A DNA stretch of 64,000 nt, taken from assembly GCF_004521985.1 (NCBI RefSeq), contig NZ_SBHZ01000007.1, positions 124,001 through 188,000 of the forward strand. The letters are read 5' to 3'. The notes under the pieces are model-generated. The model did not search any database. It saw only the letters and a list, made by a program, of their open reading frames with translations, and had not been told where the DNA came from. This stretch comes from Ectopseudomonas khazarica (GTDB lineage Bacteria; Pseudomonadota; Gammaproteobacteria; Pseudomonadales; Pseudomonadaceae). Below, piece after piece: positions 25,446-34,444 of the stretch. How positions within the stretch are numbered: the stretch's first letter is position 1; each line of letters starts with the position of its first letter. The translations under genes were made by a program, and so were the position numbers.

Positions 25446-27056
25446 TCACAACACCTCGTGCAGCCAGCCAACGGCCGTCCACTGCAGGCGGTCGGTCAAG
25501 GCCAATGCGTCGAGAAAGGCGCCGTCATGGGAAACCACCAGCAGCGCCCCTCGATAGGCCCGCAGAAAGCGCTCCAGCGCCAGGCGCGAGTCGAGATCGA
25601 TAAAGTTGTCCGGCTCATCCAGCATCAGCAGTCGGGGCTGTGGCTCACGGGCCAGGACTCCGGCCAGCGCCACCTTCAGGCGCTGACCGCCACTGAGCCT
25701 GGCACAGGGCAACAACGCGGCATCGGGGCCGATGCCCAGGTGATCCAGGCGGGTACGCAGCACACTCTGCGCGCTGCCGGGTGCCAGGCGGTGCAGATGT
25801 TCCAGCGCCGACTCCTGCGGCGCCAAACCGTGCAGTTCCTGGTCGAGCAACGCCCAGGGCACCTCGACCCGACACTCGCCCGAGCGCGCGGCCAGACGAC
25901 CGCTGAGCACCGCCAGCAGGCTCGACTTGCCGCAGCCGTTGGGGCCCACGATGGCCATCCGCCGCGAGCCGAACAGCTCGACATCCGGCAACGGCGCCGA
26001 GCCGAACGGCAGGCGCAGATCACGCCAGGACAGAACCCGGCGTCCCGGCGGCAGCGGCGCCGCCTGCCCATGCAGGGTCACCTCCCGCTCCTCGTCCAGC
26101 GCCGCTGCGGCGTCGCGCACTTGCTCGTCGAGCTTCTGGCGCTGCGCCTGCAAACGCGTGGCAACGCGCCCGGCGCTGCTCTCGCTGCGGTTCTTCTGCA
26201 TGCCCAGGAGGATTTTCGCCTGGTTGCTGTCCTTGCCCTGGCGCAGGCCGCTGGCCATGCGCTGCTGCTGACGCTCATGCTGCTGGCGCAACGCCCGCTC
26301 ACCTCGCTTGCGCTCGACACGGGCGCTGTTCAAGGTCTGCCACGCAGCCTCGCGCTCCTGCTCACGGCTCGCCTGATAGAAGGCATAGCCACCGCCATAG
26401 CTGCGCAAGCCGGAAGCCGACAGCTCGACGATACGCTGCATGCCCGCCAGCAAGTCACGGTCATGGCTGATCAGCAGCACGCCGCCGCGCCGACTCGCCA
26501 GGCGCTGGCCCAGGCGCATGCGGCTGGCCTGGTCGAGGTGGTTGCCGGGCTCGTCGAGAATCAGCAGATCGGCATCCGCCTGCAGCGCGCCAAGCAGGGC
26601 AATGCGGCTGCATTCCCCGCCGCTCAGCTGCGCCGCCGGCGTCTGTACATCGAGGTGACCGAGGCCCTCCTCATGCAAGGCAGCTTGCAGCCGCTCGACC
26701 AGGTCCCAGCGCCCTTCGAGGCGCTCGATATCGTCCTCATGCGGCTGACCACGCATGACCCGCTGCATGGCATCGAACCAGTGTGCGCAACCCGCCAGGT
26801 CAACGACACGGGCGTCGGCGGCGGCCACGATGCGTTGCGGCAGGTAGGCGATACGCCCCTGTCGCACGACACGCCCCTCGCTGGGCTGCAGGTCACCGGC
26901 CAGCAAGCGGCCGAGCAGCGTCTTGCCAACGCCATTGCGTCCGACCAGACCCGTGTGACGGTCATCGAATACTTCGCTGAGCCCCTCGAACAGCATGACG
27001 CCATCGGCAAAGCGAAAAGAAACGCGCTCGAGCGCGATATGCGGGGAATCGGTCAT
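25446..27056 (-). CDS. ABC-F family ATPase
   Basis: The product has 536 residues; GGAGG 5 nt before ATG 27056. Two ABC domains without membrane segments: Walker A GRNGVGKTLL (near 39) and GPNGCGKSSLL (near 360); signatures LSGGECSRIALLGAL and LSGGQRLKVALAGVL; Walker B LLILDEPGNHLD and LLMLDEPDNFID. A charged Arg/Gln-rich coiled linker (near 240-300) separates them, as in translation-associated ABC-F proteins. It interrupts the otherwise cobalamin-only run cobW-cobN / chlI-chlD-cobF. No cobalamin role is known for the family. Confidence 0.9.
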   Translation of the reverse strand: MTDSPHIALERVSFRFADGVMLFEGLSEVFDDRHTGLVGRNGVGKTLLGRLLAGDLQPSEGRVVRQGRIAYLPQRIVAAADARVVDLAGCAHWFDAMQRVMRGQPHEDDIERLEGRWDLVERLQAALHEEGLGHLDVQTPAAQLSGGECSRIALLGALQADADLLILDEPGNHLDQASRMRLGQRLASRRGGVLLISHDRDLLAGMQRIVELSASGLRSYGGGYAFYQASREQEREAAWQTLNSARVERKRGERALRQQHERQQQRMASGLRQGKDSNQAKILLGMQKNRSESSAGRVATRLQAQRQKLDEQVRDAAAALDEEREVTLHGQAAPLPPGRRVLSWRDLRLPFGSAPLPDVELFGSRRMAIVGPNGCGKSSLLAVLSGRLAARSGECRVEVPWALLDQELHGLAPQESALEHLHRLAPGSAQSVLRTRLDHLGIGPDAALLPCARLSGGQRLKVALAGVLAREPQPRLLMLDEPDNFIDLDSRLALERFLRAYRGALLVVSHDGAFLDALALTDRLQWTAVGWLHEVL

Positions 27057-27389
27057 CCATGCCTCCAGGCAATGCCGTGAGTACGCGCGGGCTGAAGCCG
27101 CGATCGATCACTGGTCGTGCGGACACGACGGCATTACTGACGCATTGGACGAGACTCCGACATGAAATGAGCGCTCAGGGTAAGACCCCGAGGCATCTGC
27201 GACAAGTGTTGGGTCAGCGAGGAGAAGTGTTCCGTGCCCAAGTAGTGGCGACTTGATCTGTGCCTGCTGTGGATAACTCCATCCCCTGAGTCACCCGCAA
27301 GCCGCCAGACAAGGTAGCCCGGATGAAATCCGGGAATGCAGGCTCAGGCAAACGGAAACCGTTTCAGGACCCTACGGAAACGAGTCGCT
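27057..27389. other. Intergenic region between ABC-F and cobN with a partial REP
   Basis: 333 bp without a convincing gene. It holds a perfect DnaA-box 9-mer (TGTGGATAA, 27268-27276) and a GTAGCCCGGATG...ATCCGGG palindrome (27314-27334) like the one at 9463. Its length suggests the ABC-F gene has its own promoter here. I see no clear terminator. Confidence 0.5.
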
Positions 27390-30300
27390 TCAGGATTCCT
27401 CGCTGTCGAGCAACAGATTCTCCAGCGCCTCGCGGTACTCGCCGGGATGCTCCCACAGACCACGTTGCTGGGCCTCCAGCAGACGCTCGAGCATGTCGTT
27501 GAGAGCACCGGGGTTGTGCTGCTGGATGAACTCGCGGGTGTCGCGGTCCAGCAGGTAGGCATCGGTGAGCAGCGCGTACTGGTGGTCGTCGACCAGTTCG
27601 CTGGTGGCGTCGAAGGCGAACAGGTAGTCGATGGTCGCCGCCAGCTCGAAGGCGCCCTTGTAGCCATGGCGCTTCATGCCCTCGATCCACTTGGGGTTGG
27701 CCGCGCGGGCGCGCACCACGCGGTTCAACTCTTCCTTGAGGCTGCGAATGCGCGGCGTATCCGGCTGGCTGTTGTCGCCGAAGTAGCTGGCCACCTTGAG
27801 CCCGCGCAGGGTCTCCACCGCTGCCAGCATGCCGCCCTGGAACTGGTAGTAGTCGTTGGAATCGAGGATGTCGTGCTCGCGGTTGTCCTGGTTGTGCAGC
27901 ACCGCCTGCATCCGCTCCAGGCGCTCGACGAAGCGCTGCCGCGCCGGCGCGCCCTCGGCGCCGCTGCCGTAGGCATAGCCGCCCCAGTTCAGGTACACCT
28001 CGGCGAGATCCTCGCGGCTGTGCCACAGGCGCTCCTCGATGGCGTTCTGCACCCCGGCGCCATAGGCGCCCGGCTTGGCGCCGAACACACGCCAGCCGGC
28101 CTGGCGACGCGCCTCGGCTTCGTCCAGGCCGCCGTCCTCGAGCGCCAGCGACTCGCGCCAGACCCGCGCCGACAGCGGGTTCATGTCTTCCGGCTCGTCC
28201 AGTTCGATCACCGCCTGCACGGCATCGTCGAACAGGCGAATGAGGTTGCTGAAGGCATCGCGGAAAAAGCCCGACACGCGCAGGGTGACATCCACCCGTG
28301 GCCGGCCCAGCTGTTCCAGCGGCAGCACCTCGAAGCGTTCGACACGCTGGCTGCCCGGCTGCCATACCGGGCGCACGCCCATCAGCGCCAGCGCCTGGGC
28401 GATATCGTCACCGCCGGTGCGCATCGTCGCCGTGCCCCACACCGACAAGCCGAGCTGGCGCAGGTGGTCGCCCTCGTCCTGCAAGTGGCGTTCGAGCAGG
28501 CGCTCGGCGGCCTGCACGCCAAGGCGCCAGGCAGTCGGCGTGGGCAGGTGGCGCACGTCGACGGTGAAGAAGTTGCGCCCGGTAGGCAGCACGTCGAGGC
28601 GCCCGCGACTCGGCGCACCGCTCGGCCCGGCAGGGACGAAACGCCCGGCCAGCGCGGCGAGCAGGCCGCCCATCTCGGCGTCACCACAGGCATCCAGCAG
28701 GGGCGCGACATGCCCGGCCAGGCCATCGAGAATCGCCGCGACGTCGGCGCCGAAGGCATCGATACGCTCGCCGTTCAGGCGGCGCTCGATCAGCGCCAGC
28801 GCCAGCAGCTCGAGCCGCTCACGGGTATCGCCGACCGTACGCCAGGGGCTGTTGTCCACAGCCTGCAGAGCATCCGCACGGGCACCGTCCCAGGGCTGGC
28901 CCATGTCGCAGTCGAGCGGGTCGAGGCCCAGCTCCAGAGCCCGAGCCAGCGCACGCAGCAGGCTGGCGTTGGCGCCCTGGCCGTCGCCACGGGGGATGCG
29001 CAGCAGCGCCAGCAGGGTGTCGCGACGCAGTTGTCCACAGGGCGATTCGCCGAACACATGCAGGCCATCGCGGATCTGCGATTCCTTGAGGTCGCACAGG
29101 TAGGCGTCGAGCTGTGGCAGCCAGCTGTCACCGTCGTCATTCAGTTGCAGGCCCAGCTCGCGGTCGAGGCAGGCCTCGCGCACCTTGGCCAGAATCTCGC
29201 CGCGCAACTCGACGGCGCGGCGCTGGTCGAGCTGGCTGGCGTCGTAGTACTCGTCGGCCAGCCGCTCCAGGTCGCGCAGCGGGCCGTAGCTCTCGGCGCG
29301 GGTCAACGGCGGCATCAGGTGATCGATGATCACCGCCTGGGTGCGTCGCTTGGCCTGCGCGCCCTCACCCGGATCGTTGACGATGAACGGATAGACGTTG
29401 GGCAGCGGGCCGATCAGCGCCTGGGGCCAGCAGCTCGCGGAGAGACCGACACTCTTGCCCGGCAGCCATTCCAGGTTGCCGTGCTTGCCGACATGGACCA
29501 GCGCATCGGCGGCGAACGCCGTGCGCAGCCAGGCGTAGAAGGCGATGTAGCCATGCGGCGGAACCAGGTCGGGGTCGTGATAGACCGCCGCCGCGTCGAG
29601 CTGATAGCCACGCGCCGGCTGGATACCGACGAAGGTCAGGCCGAAGCGCAGGCCGGCGACCATCATCCGCCCGCTGCGGAACATCGGGTCGTCCTGCGGC
29701 TCGCCCCAGCGCTCGCGCACTGCCTGCTGGTTGGCCGCCGGCAGGCGGTGGAAGAACGCCAGGTAGTCGTCCAGCGCCAGGCTCTGCGCACAGGGGCGCA
29801 TGTCGAGTCCGTCGAGGTCGTTGGTGACGCCACCGAGCAGGCTGTGGATAAGCGCCGTGCCGCTGTCCGGCAGGCTATCCACCGGGTAGCCCTCGGCCTG
29901 CAGGGCGCGGAGGATGTTCAGCGCAGCGCCCGGGGTATCCAGACCGACCCCGTTGCCAATCCGTCCGTCACGCGTCGGGTAGTTGGCAAGAATCAGCGCA
30001 ATACGTTTGCTTTCATTGCTTTTATCCGCAAGATCGCACCACTTTCTCGCCATTTCCGCGATATGAGCCATGCCCTGCTCATGCGCCTGGTAGCACACCA
30101 CATCGCTCTGGCTGCGCTCGCTGCGCCAGGCCAGGCCCTTGAAACTGATCGCCGTGCCGATCAGGCGCCCGTCCAGCTCCGGCAGCACCACGTGCATGGC
30201 CAGGTCGCGGGCCCCCAGGCCCTGGGCGCTGGCCTGCCACTGCGCCTGGTTATCCAGCGCGCAGATCGCCTGCAGCACCGGAATGTCGCGGCGGAACGGT

Positions 30301-31136
30301 CGGCTCTGCGGCGCCTCGGGGTTGGACAGGGCAAAGCCGGTGGTGTTGATGATCAGCGCGGTGGCGGTTTCATCCAGCCAGTCCTGCACCTGAGCCAGGC
30401 AGGCCGCCTCCTTGAGGCTGGCCACGGCGATCGGCAGCGGGTTGAGCCCCTGGTGGCGCAGTTGCGCACAGAAGGCATCGACGAAAGCGGTATTCGCCGC
30501 CTGCACGTGATTGCGGTAGAACAGCAGCGCCACCACCGGCGCACCGGGCTGCCAGTGCGCCTGCCAATCGGCCAGCGTGGCCGGACTGCGGTGCGGGTGA
30601 TAGAGCCCGACCCGGGGCAACGGCTGCGGCTCGACCCAGCTGTCGCTGCGTCCCAGCCAGCGACTGCCGATGAAACGGAACAACTGCCGTGCGTTGTCCA
30701 GCCCACCCTGGCGCAGGTACTGCCAGAGACGGCGGCTGTCGTCCTCGCTGGCGTTGCCCATGGCCATCAGCTGCGGATCGGGCTGATCGTCGCCCGGCAC
30801 CATGATCACCTGCGCACCGAGCCCGGCCAGTTCGACCAGACGTTCGATGCCGTAGCGCCAGTAGCTTACCCCGCCATGCACGGAAATCAGGATGACCTTC
30901 GCATGCTGCAGCACCTGCTCGACGTAGAAGTCCACCGATGCGTGGTTGCTCAACTGCGCCGGGCTGGCCAGGCGCAGGCTGGGGTAATCGTCCGGCAACT
31001 GCCGGGCGGCCTCGGCGAGCAGAGACAGGTGCGAGTCGCCGGTGCAGAGAATCACCAGCTCGGCCGGCGTCTGGCCAAGGTCGGCGATGCTGTCGGCCGG
31101 CAGCTGGGCGCCAGGCTGGGTGCGTAATAGATGCAT
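27390..31136 (-). CDS. cobN: Cobaltochelatase large subunit
   Basis: The product has 1248 residues, the normal CobN size. Family blocks include VILISVHGGVSYWRYGIERL near the start, ALILANYPTRDGRIGNGVGLDTP in the middle, VHVGKHGNLEWLPGKSVGLS, and near the C-terminus VYLNWGGYAYGSGAEG and FQGGMLAAVETLRG. CobN binds hydrogenobyrinic acid a,c-diamide and inserts Co2+ with AAA+/VWA partners, encoded downstream on the same strand. A long open frame on the opposite strand is only a codon-bias shadow. Preceded by a REP palindrome and cobW. Confidence 0.96.
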   Translation of the reverse strand: MHLLRTQPGAQLPADSIADLGQTPAELVILCTGDSHLSLLAEAARQLPDDYPSLRLASPAQLSNHASVDFYVEQVLQHAKVILISVHGGVSYWRYGIERLVELAGLGAQVIMVPGDDQPDPQLMAMGNASEDDSRRLWQYLRQGGLDNARQLFRFIGSRWLGRSDSWVEPQPLPRVGLYHPHRSPATLADWQAHWQPGAPVVALLFYRNHVQAANTAFVDAFCAQLRHQGLNPLPIAVASLKEAACLAQVQDWLDETATALIINTTGFALSNPEAPQSRPFRRDIPVLQAICALDNQAQWQASAQGLGARDLAMHVVLPELDGRLIGTAISFKGLAWRSERSQSDVVCYQAHEQGMAHIAEMARKWCDLADKSNESKRIALILANYPTRDGRIGNGVGLDTPGAALNILRALQAEGYPVDSLPDSGTALIHSLLGGVTNDLDGLDMRPCAQSLALDDYLAFFHRLPAANQQAVRERWGEPQDDPMFRSGRMMVAGLRFGLTFVGIQPARGYQLDAAAVYHDPDLVPPHGYIAFYAWLRTAFAADALVHVGKHGNLEWLPGKSVGLSASCWPQALIGPLPNVYPFIVNDPGEGAQAKRRTQAVIIDHLMPPLTRAESYGPLRDLERLADEYYDASQLDQRRAVELRGEILAKVREACLDRELGLQLNDDGDSWLPQLDAYLCDLKESQIRDGLHVFGESPCGQLRRDTLLALLRIPRGDGQGANASLLRALARALELGLDPLDCDMGQPWDGARADALQAVDNSPWRTVGDTRERLELLALALIERRLNGERIDAFGADVAAILDGLAGHVAPLLDACGDAEMGGLLAALAGRFVPAGPSGAPSRGRLDVLPTGRNFFTVDVRHLPTPTAWRLGVQAAERLLERHLQDEGDHLRQLGLSVWGTATMRTGGDDIAQALALMGVRPVWQPGSQRVERFEVLPLEQLGRPRVDVTLRVSGFFRDAFSNLIRLFDDAVQAVIELDEPEDMNPLSARVWRESLALEDGGLDEAEARRQAGWRVFGAKPGAYGAGVQNAIEERLWHSREDLAEVYLNWGGYAYGSGAEGAPARQRFVERLERMQAVLHNQDNREHDILDSNDYYQFQGGMLAAVETLRGLKVASYFGDNSQPDTPRIRSLKEELNRVVRARAANPKWIEGMKRHGYKGAFELAATIDYLFAFDATSELVDDHQYALLTDAYLLDRDTREFIQQHNPGALNDMLERLLEAQQRGLWEHPGEYREALENLLLDSEES

Positions 31137-31145
31137 GGTCGTTCC

Positions 31146-31205
31146 GTGGGAGGGGCTTTCAGCCGCGACGATCAGCGAGCCAGGTCGCGGCTGAAGCCCC
31201 TCCCA
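31146..31205. repeat. REP-type palindrome between cobN and cobW
   Basis: GTGGGAGGGGCTTTCAGCCG ... CGGCTGAAGCCCCTCCCA, with about 18 nt per arm. It lies in the 76-bp gap between cobW and cobN and could reduce read-through or stabilise the cobW message. Confidence 0.85.
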
Positions 31206-31212
31206 TGATCAC

Positions 31213-32262
31213 TCAGGCCAGCGCCGCTTGCAGCTCGGCCTGAATGGCCGCACGGTCGAGCTGCTGGCCGATCACCACCAGACGGCTGATGCGCGGCTCG
31301 TCCGCCTGCCAGGCACGGTCGAAGTGACGGTCGAAGCGCTGACCCACGCCCTGTACCAGCAGACGCATCGGTTTGCCGGGGATGGCGGCGAAGCCTTTCA
31401 CCCGCAGGATGCCGTGCTTGACCACCGCCGCCTTCAGCGCAGCCAGCAGGCGCAACTCCTCGGCTTCCGGTAGTTCCACGTGGAACGAGTCGAATTCTTC
31501 ATGATCGTGATCCTCGTCTTCATCGTCATGATGGGTGCGACGATTCTCGATATGCAGCTCGGTTTCGCTGTTCAGTCCCAGCAGCACATCCATCGGCAGA
31601 TCGCCGCCATGCGCTTCGATCACCTTCACCGCCGGCGGCAGCTCCTCGGCGACTTCCGCGCGTACCGCCGCCAACGCTTCGGCATCGAGCAGATCGGCCT
31701 TGTTGAGGATCACCAGGTCGGCGCTGGCCAGCTGATCGGCGAACAGCTCATGCAGCGGCGACTCATGGTCGAGGTTGGGATCCAGCTTGCGCTGCGCGTC
31801 GACCTGCTCGGGGAAGGCGGCGAAGGTGCCAACGCTCACCGCCGGGCTGTCGACCACGGTGATCACCGCGTCGACGGTGCAGGCGTTGCGGATTTCCGGC
31901 CAGTTGAAAGCCTGCACCAGCGGTTTGGGCAGGGCCAGGCCACTGGTCTCGATGAGGATATGGTCGAGGTCGCCACGGCGCGCGACCAGCTCGCGCATCA
32001 CCGGGAAGAACTCTTCCTGCACGGTGCAGCACAGGCAGCCGTTGGCCAGCTCGAATACGCGGCCGTTGGCCTCTTCCTCGCTGCAGCCGATGGAGCACTG
32101 CTTGAGGATCTCGCCGTCGATCCCCAGCTCGCCGAATTCATTGACGATCACCGCGATGCGACGGCCGCCGGCATTGGCCAGCAGGTGGCGCAGCAGGGTG
32201 GTTTTACCGGCACCGAGAAAACCGGTGACGATGGTGACAGGCAGTTTGGCGAGGGTTTGCAT
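31213..32262 (-). CDS. cobW: CobW GTPase / metallochaperone
   Basis: The product has 349 residues from ATG 32262. G3E GTPase: Walker A GFLGAGKTTLLRHLL near residues 14-28, metal-binding CxCC as NGCLCCTVQ near 72-80, LNKAD near 186-190. A His/Asp/Glu-rich stretch (HHDDEDEDHDHEE) near 245-258 probably binds Co2+ or Zn2+. Known CobW proteins deliver cobalt for B12 synthesis. Directly downstream of a cobalamin riboswitch and upstream of cobN. The coding sequence contains a parS-like 14-mer. Confidence 0.95.
   Translation of the reverse strand: MQTLAKLPVTIVTGFLGAGKTTLLRHLLANAGGRRIAVIVNEFGELGIDGEILKQCSIGCSEEEANGRVFELANGCLCCTVQEEFFPVMRELVARRGDLDHILIETSGLALPKPLVQAFNWPEIRNACTVDAVITVVDSPAVSVGTFAAFPEQVDAQRKLDPNLDHESPLHELFADQLASADLVILNKADLLDAEALAAVRAEVAEELPPAVKVIEAHGGDLPMDVLLGLNSETELHIENRRTHHDDEDEDHDHEEFDSFHVELPEAEELRLLAALKAAVVKHGILRVKGFAAIPGKPMRLLVQGVGQRFDRHFDRAWQADEPRISRLVVIGQQLDRAAIQAELQAALA
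31473..31486. other. parS-like site inside cobW
   Basis: GTTCCACGTGGAAC is identical to the central 14 bp of the parS sites in recF; only the two outermost bases differ. It encodes part of FHVELPE in CobW, the same FHVE residues that parS encodes in RecF. About 27 kb from dnaA. ParB binding is inferred. Confidence 0.5.
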
Positions 32263-32371
32263 GAAAGGCCCCGTGGCGACGATGAATTCGGCGGACGGGT
32301 ACGGGCAGACAGGCACGCGCGAGCATGCAGGCCGCATCGGATCACCCCGTCCGAACAGTTGGCTGACGAAA

Positions 32372-32538
32372 CGAGGCAGGTCTCCTGGCTCACGGTCTGC
32401 ACAGGGTGCGCCCTTCACCTTCCCGCCCTGGGCAGTGGTGTATCGAAGGGTTTGAGACCGTTCACAGTTGCGGGGGCAGCCAGGGCATCGACCCTGTTCC
32501 CTCTTAGCTTCACGACAACCGCGCCATGAAGAACCTCG
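32372..32538 (-). promoter_or_regulatory. Cobalamin riboswitch upstream of cobW
   Basis: Minus strand: CGAGG (P1, 32538-32534), CTTCATGG...GTGAAG arm, AGAGGGAACAGGGTC, GGCTGCCCCCGCAACTGTG, CACCACTGCCC, GGCGGGAAGGTG, GTGAGCCAGGAGACCTGCC and CCTCG (P1, 32376-32372). All core cobalamin-riboswitch blocks are present. Controls the cobW-cobN transcript; about 110 nt separate it from the cobW start. Confidence 0.93.
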
Positions 32539-32630
32539 AATGCGCGAAGGCTACGCAGGCCACGGCGGCCGGTCAATCACGGTTGACCGCCGGCAGGTGC
32601 CATGATGAGCTACGCCCCCGTCCAAGCCGA

Positions 32631-33080
32631 ATGCCGCTCATGCTGCCGACCCCCTCCGCACGCCATCCAGTCTCGCCGATGCAGGTCGTTGCCGGGCTGG
32701 GCTGCAGAAGTGGCTGCGCCATGCAGGAGCTGCTCGACCTGCTCGTCGACAGCCTGGCGCAGCATGAGCTGACGCTGGGCAACCTGGCAGGACTGGCCAG
32801 CAGCGCCCACAAGCGCAACGAGGCGGGCCTGCAGCAACTGGCCGAGCATCTGCAGCTGGAGTTGCACCTGTTCACGGCCGCAGAGCTCTCGCCCTACCAG
32901 CCACCAGCACCCGGCAACCCCCGTGTCCAAGCAGCCACTGGCGCTGCTGCCGTGGCCGAGCCCTGTGCGCTCGCGCTGGCCAGACGCATGGGCAAGAGCA
33001 CGGCGCACCTGCTTGGCGAAAAACGCAAAACCGCCAGGGCAACCTGCGCCCTGGCAGCATTCACGAGAGAGTCCGTATGA
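32631..33080 (+). CDS. cobE: Cobalamin biosynthesis protein CobE (CbiG C-terminal-like)
   Basis: About 149 residues from ATG 32631; other in-frame starts are 32526, 32640 and 32679, and none has a strong ribosome site. The 32526 start lies within the divergent riboswitch. The GLGCRSGCAMQEL motif near residue 20 is diagnostic of the CobE/CbiG_C family, followed by SSAHKRNEAGLQQLAEHL. Precise role in the aerobic pathway is unsettled. The TGA overlaps the cobM ATG, so the two are translated together. Confidence 0.85.
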   Translation: MPLMLPTPSARHPVSPMQVVAGLGCRSGCAMQELLDLLVDSLAQHELTLGNLAGLASSAHKRNEAGLQQLAEHLQLELHLFTAAELSPYQPPAPGNPRVQAATGAAAVAEPCALALARRMGKSTAHLLGEKRKTARATCALAAFTRESV

Positions 33081-33832
33081 CCGTCTATTTCATCGGGGCC
33101 GGCCCCGGCGACCCCGAGCTCATCACCGTCAAGGGCCAGCGGCTTATCCACAGCTGCCCGGTGATCCTCTACGCCGGCTCGCTGGTGCCCGAAGCCGTGC
33201 TGCAGGGCCATCGCGGCGAGCAGGTGGTCAACACCGCCGAGCTGCATCTCGGGGAAATCGTCGAGCTGCTGCGCCTGGCTCATGAGCGCGGCCAGGACGT
33301 GGCTCGCGTGCATTCCGGCGACCCTTCGCTGTACGGCGCCATCGGCGAACAGATCCGCGAATTGCGCCGCCTGGGCATTCCCTTCGAGATCGTTCCCGGC
33401 GTCACCGCCGCCGCCGCCTGCGCGGCGTTGCTGGAAAGCGAGCTGACCCTGCCGGGCATCGCCCAGACGGTGATCCTCACCCGCTACGGCACCACCTCGC
33501 CGATGCCCGAAGGTGAACAGTTGCACGATCTCGCCCGGCATCGGGCGACCCTGGCCATCCACCTCGGCGTGCGCCAGCTACCCGCCATCGTCGGCGAACT
33601 GCTGCCGCACTATGGCGCCGACTGCCCCGTCGCGGTTATCCACAGAGCGAGCTGGCCGGACCAGGACTGGGTGCAAGGAACGCTCAGCGACATAGAGGAG
33701 AAGGTCGCAGCCAAGGACTTCCGCCGCACGGCGCTGATCCTGGTCGGCCGCGTGCTCGACCCGGGCGCCTTCGCCGAGTCGGCGCTGTACGACGCCGCGC
33801 ACCGTCATCTCTATCGCCCGAGCAGCGACTGA
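33077..33832 (+). CDS. cobM: Precorrin-4 C11-methyltransferase
   Basis: The product has 251 residues. Tetrapyrrole methylase: VYFIGAGPGDPELITVKGQRL at 3-23, VHSGDPSLYGAIGEQI near 78-93, VPGVTAAAACAALL, and YGADCPVAVIHRASWPDQ. Converts precorrin-4 to precorrin-5. Contains two DnaA-box 9-mers (33144, 33635). Divergent from the cobW riboswitch. Confidence 0.95.
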   Translation: MTVYFIGAGPGDPELITVKGQRLIHSCPVILYAGSLVPEAVLQGHRGEQVVNTAELHLGEIVELLRLAHERGQDVARVHSGDPSLYGAIGEQIRELRRLGIPFEIVPGVTAAAACAALLESELTLPGIAQTVILTRYGTTSPMPEGEQLHDLARHRATLAIHLGVRQLPAIVGELLPHYGADCPVAVIHRASWPDQDWVQGTLSDIEEKVAAKDFRRTALILVGRVLDPGAFAESALYDAAHRHLYRPSSD

Positions 33833-33899
33833 GCCGAGCTGCGCTGGCGATAAACTGCACAAAGCGCTGGAGCCCTTGTAGACAGCTGCCTGCAGCACC

Positions 33900-34031
33900 T
33901 TATCAACAGGTTAGAAAAGAACTTATCCCAACTCTTTGTGGATAGCCCTGAAACAAGGCTCAGTTTTTGTACAACTTCCTGAAACGCCCTGAACACAAGG
34001 ACTTCAGCCAGGTATCACGAGGATATCCACA
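33900..34031. other. Intergenic cluster of DnaA-box-like 9-mers
   Basis: In 132 bp without a gene are TTATCAACA (33900), TTATCCCAA (33923), TGTGGATAG (33937, inverted) and ATATCCACA (34023), each one or two bases from TTATCCACA. The rest of the 33833-34061 gap shows nothing else. Could be a DnaA-binding or titration site; inference only. Confidence 0.4.
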
Positions 34032-34061
34032 GGATGATCCACGCCAACTGTTAGCAACCGC

Positions 34062-34292
34062 TCAAAGCTGTACTTCCAACCGCTTGATACCCACCGCCCG
34101 CAACTCGACCACAAGCTCGTCGAGGCTGGCAAAGCTCTCGACCTGTTCGGCCGCATCCACCAGGAAGAAGCTGCGCCCGGCGTCCTTCTTGAAGAAGACG
34201 ATCCACTCGGCGGTATTGGCCGGGTTCGCCATGATCTGGGTGTCGAACGTGACCCCTTCAGCCGTTCTGCGTTTTACATCCGCACGTTTCAT
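34062..34292 (-). CDS. Small conserved-looking protein of unknown function
   Basis: The product has 76 residues; CGGGAGAG lies upstream of ATG 34292. Sequence starts KRADVKRRTAEGVTFDTQIM and has EWIVFFKKDAGRSFFLVD and a C-terminal ELRAVGIKRLEV helix. I do not recognise a characterised family with certainty; similar small Pseudomonas proteins have been loosely labelled plasmid replication/partition related. Divergent from the ParD-like gene, 152 bp away. No membrane segment. Confidence 0.6.
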   Translation of the reverse strand: MKRADVKRRTAEGVTFDTQIMANPANTAEWIVFFKKDAGRSFFLVDAAEQVESFASLDELVVELRAVGIKRLEVQL

Positions 34293-34444
34293 CGTCTCTC
34301 CCGTTTCAACCTGACTGCAATGTCCTGCCATCGCACCTGCCATGCGAGCAGCCCCCACAGTTTAAAGGATGGCGCCCCCTGTTGAAGAAACTGGCGAAAC
34401 GTGGCCATATGATTCATATATATTTCATATAGACGGGAGGCCTC

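Noticed and set aside
27336..31127. A 1263-codon open frame on the plus strand opposite cobN
   Set aside because: It is an antisense shadow produced by high-GC third-position bias; no ribosome site or recognisable domain, while cobN on the other strand is clear.
32526..32630. Upstream start for cobE at 32526
   Set aside because: Lies over the divergent riboswitch and adds residues with no family likeness.
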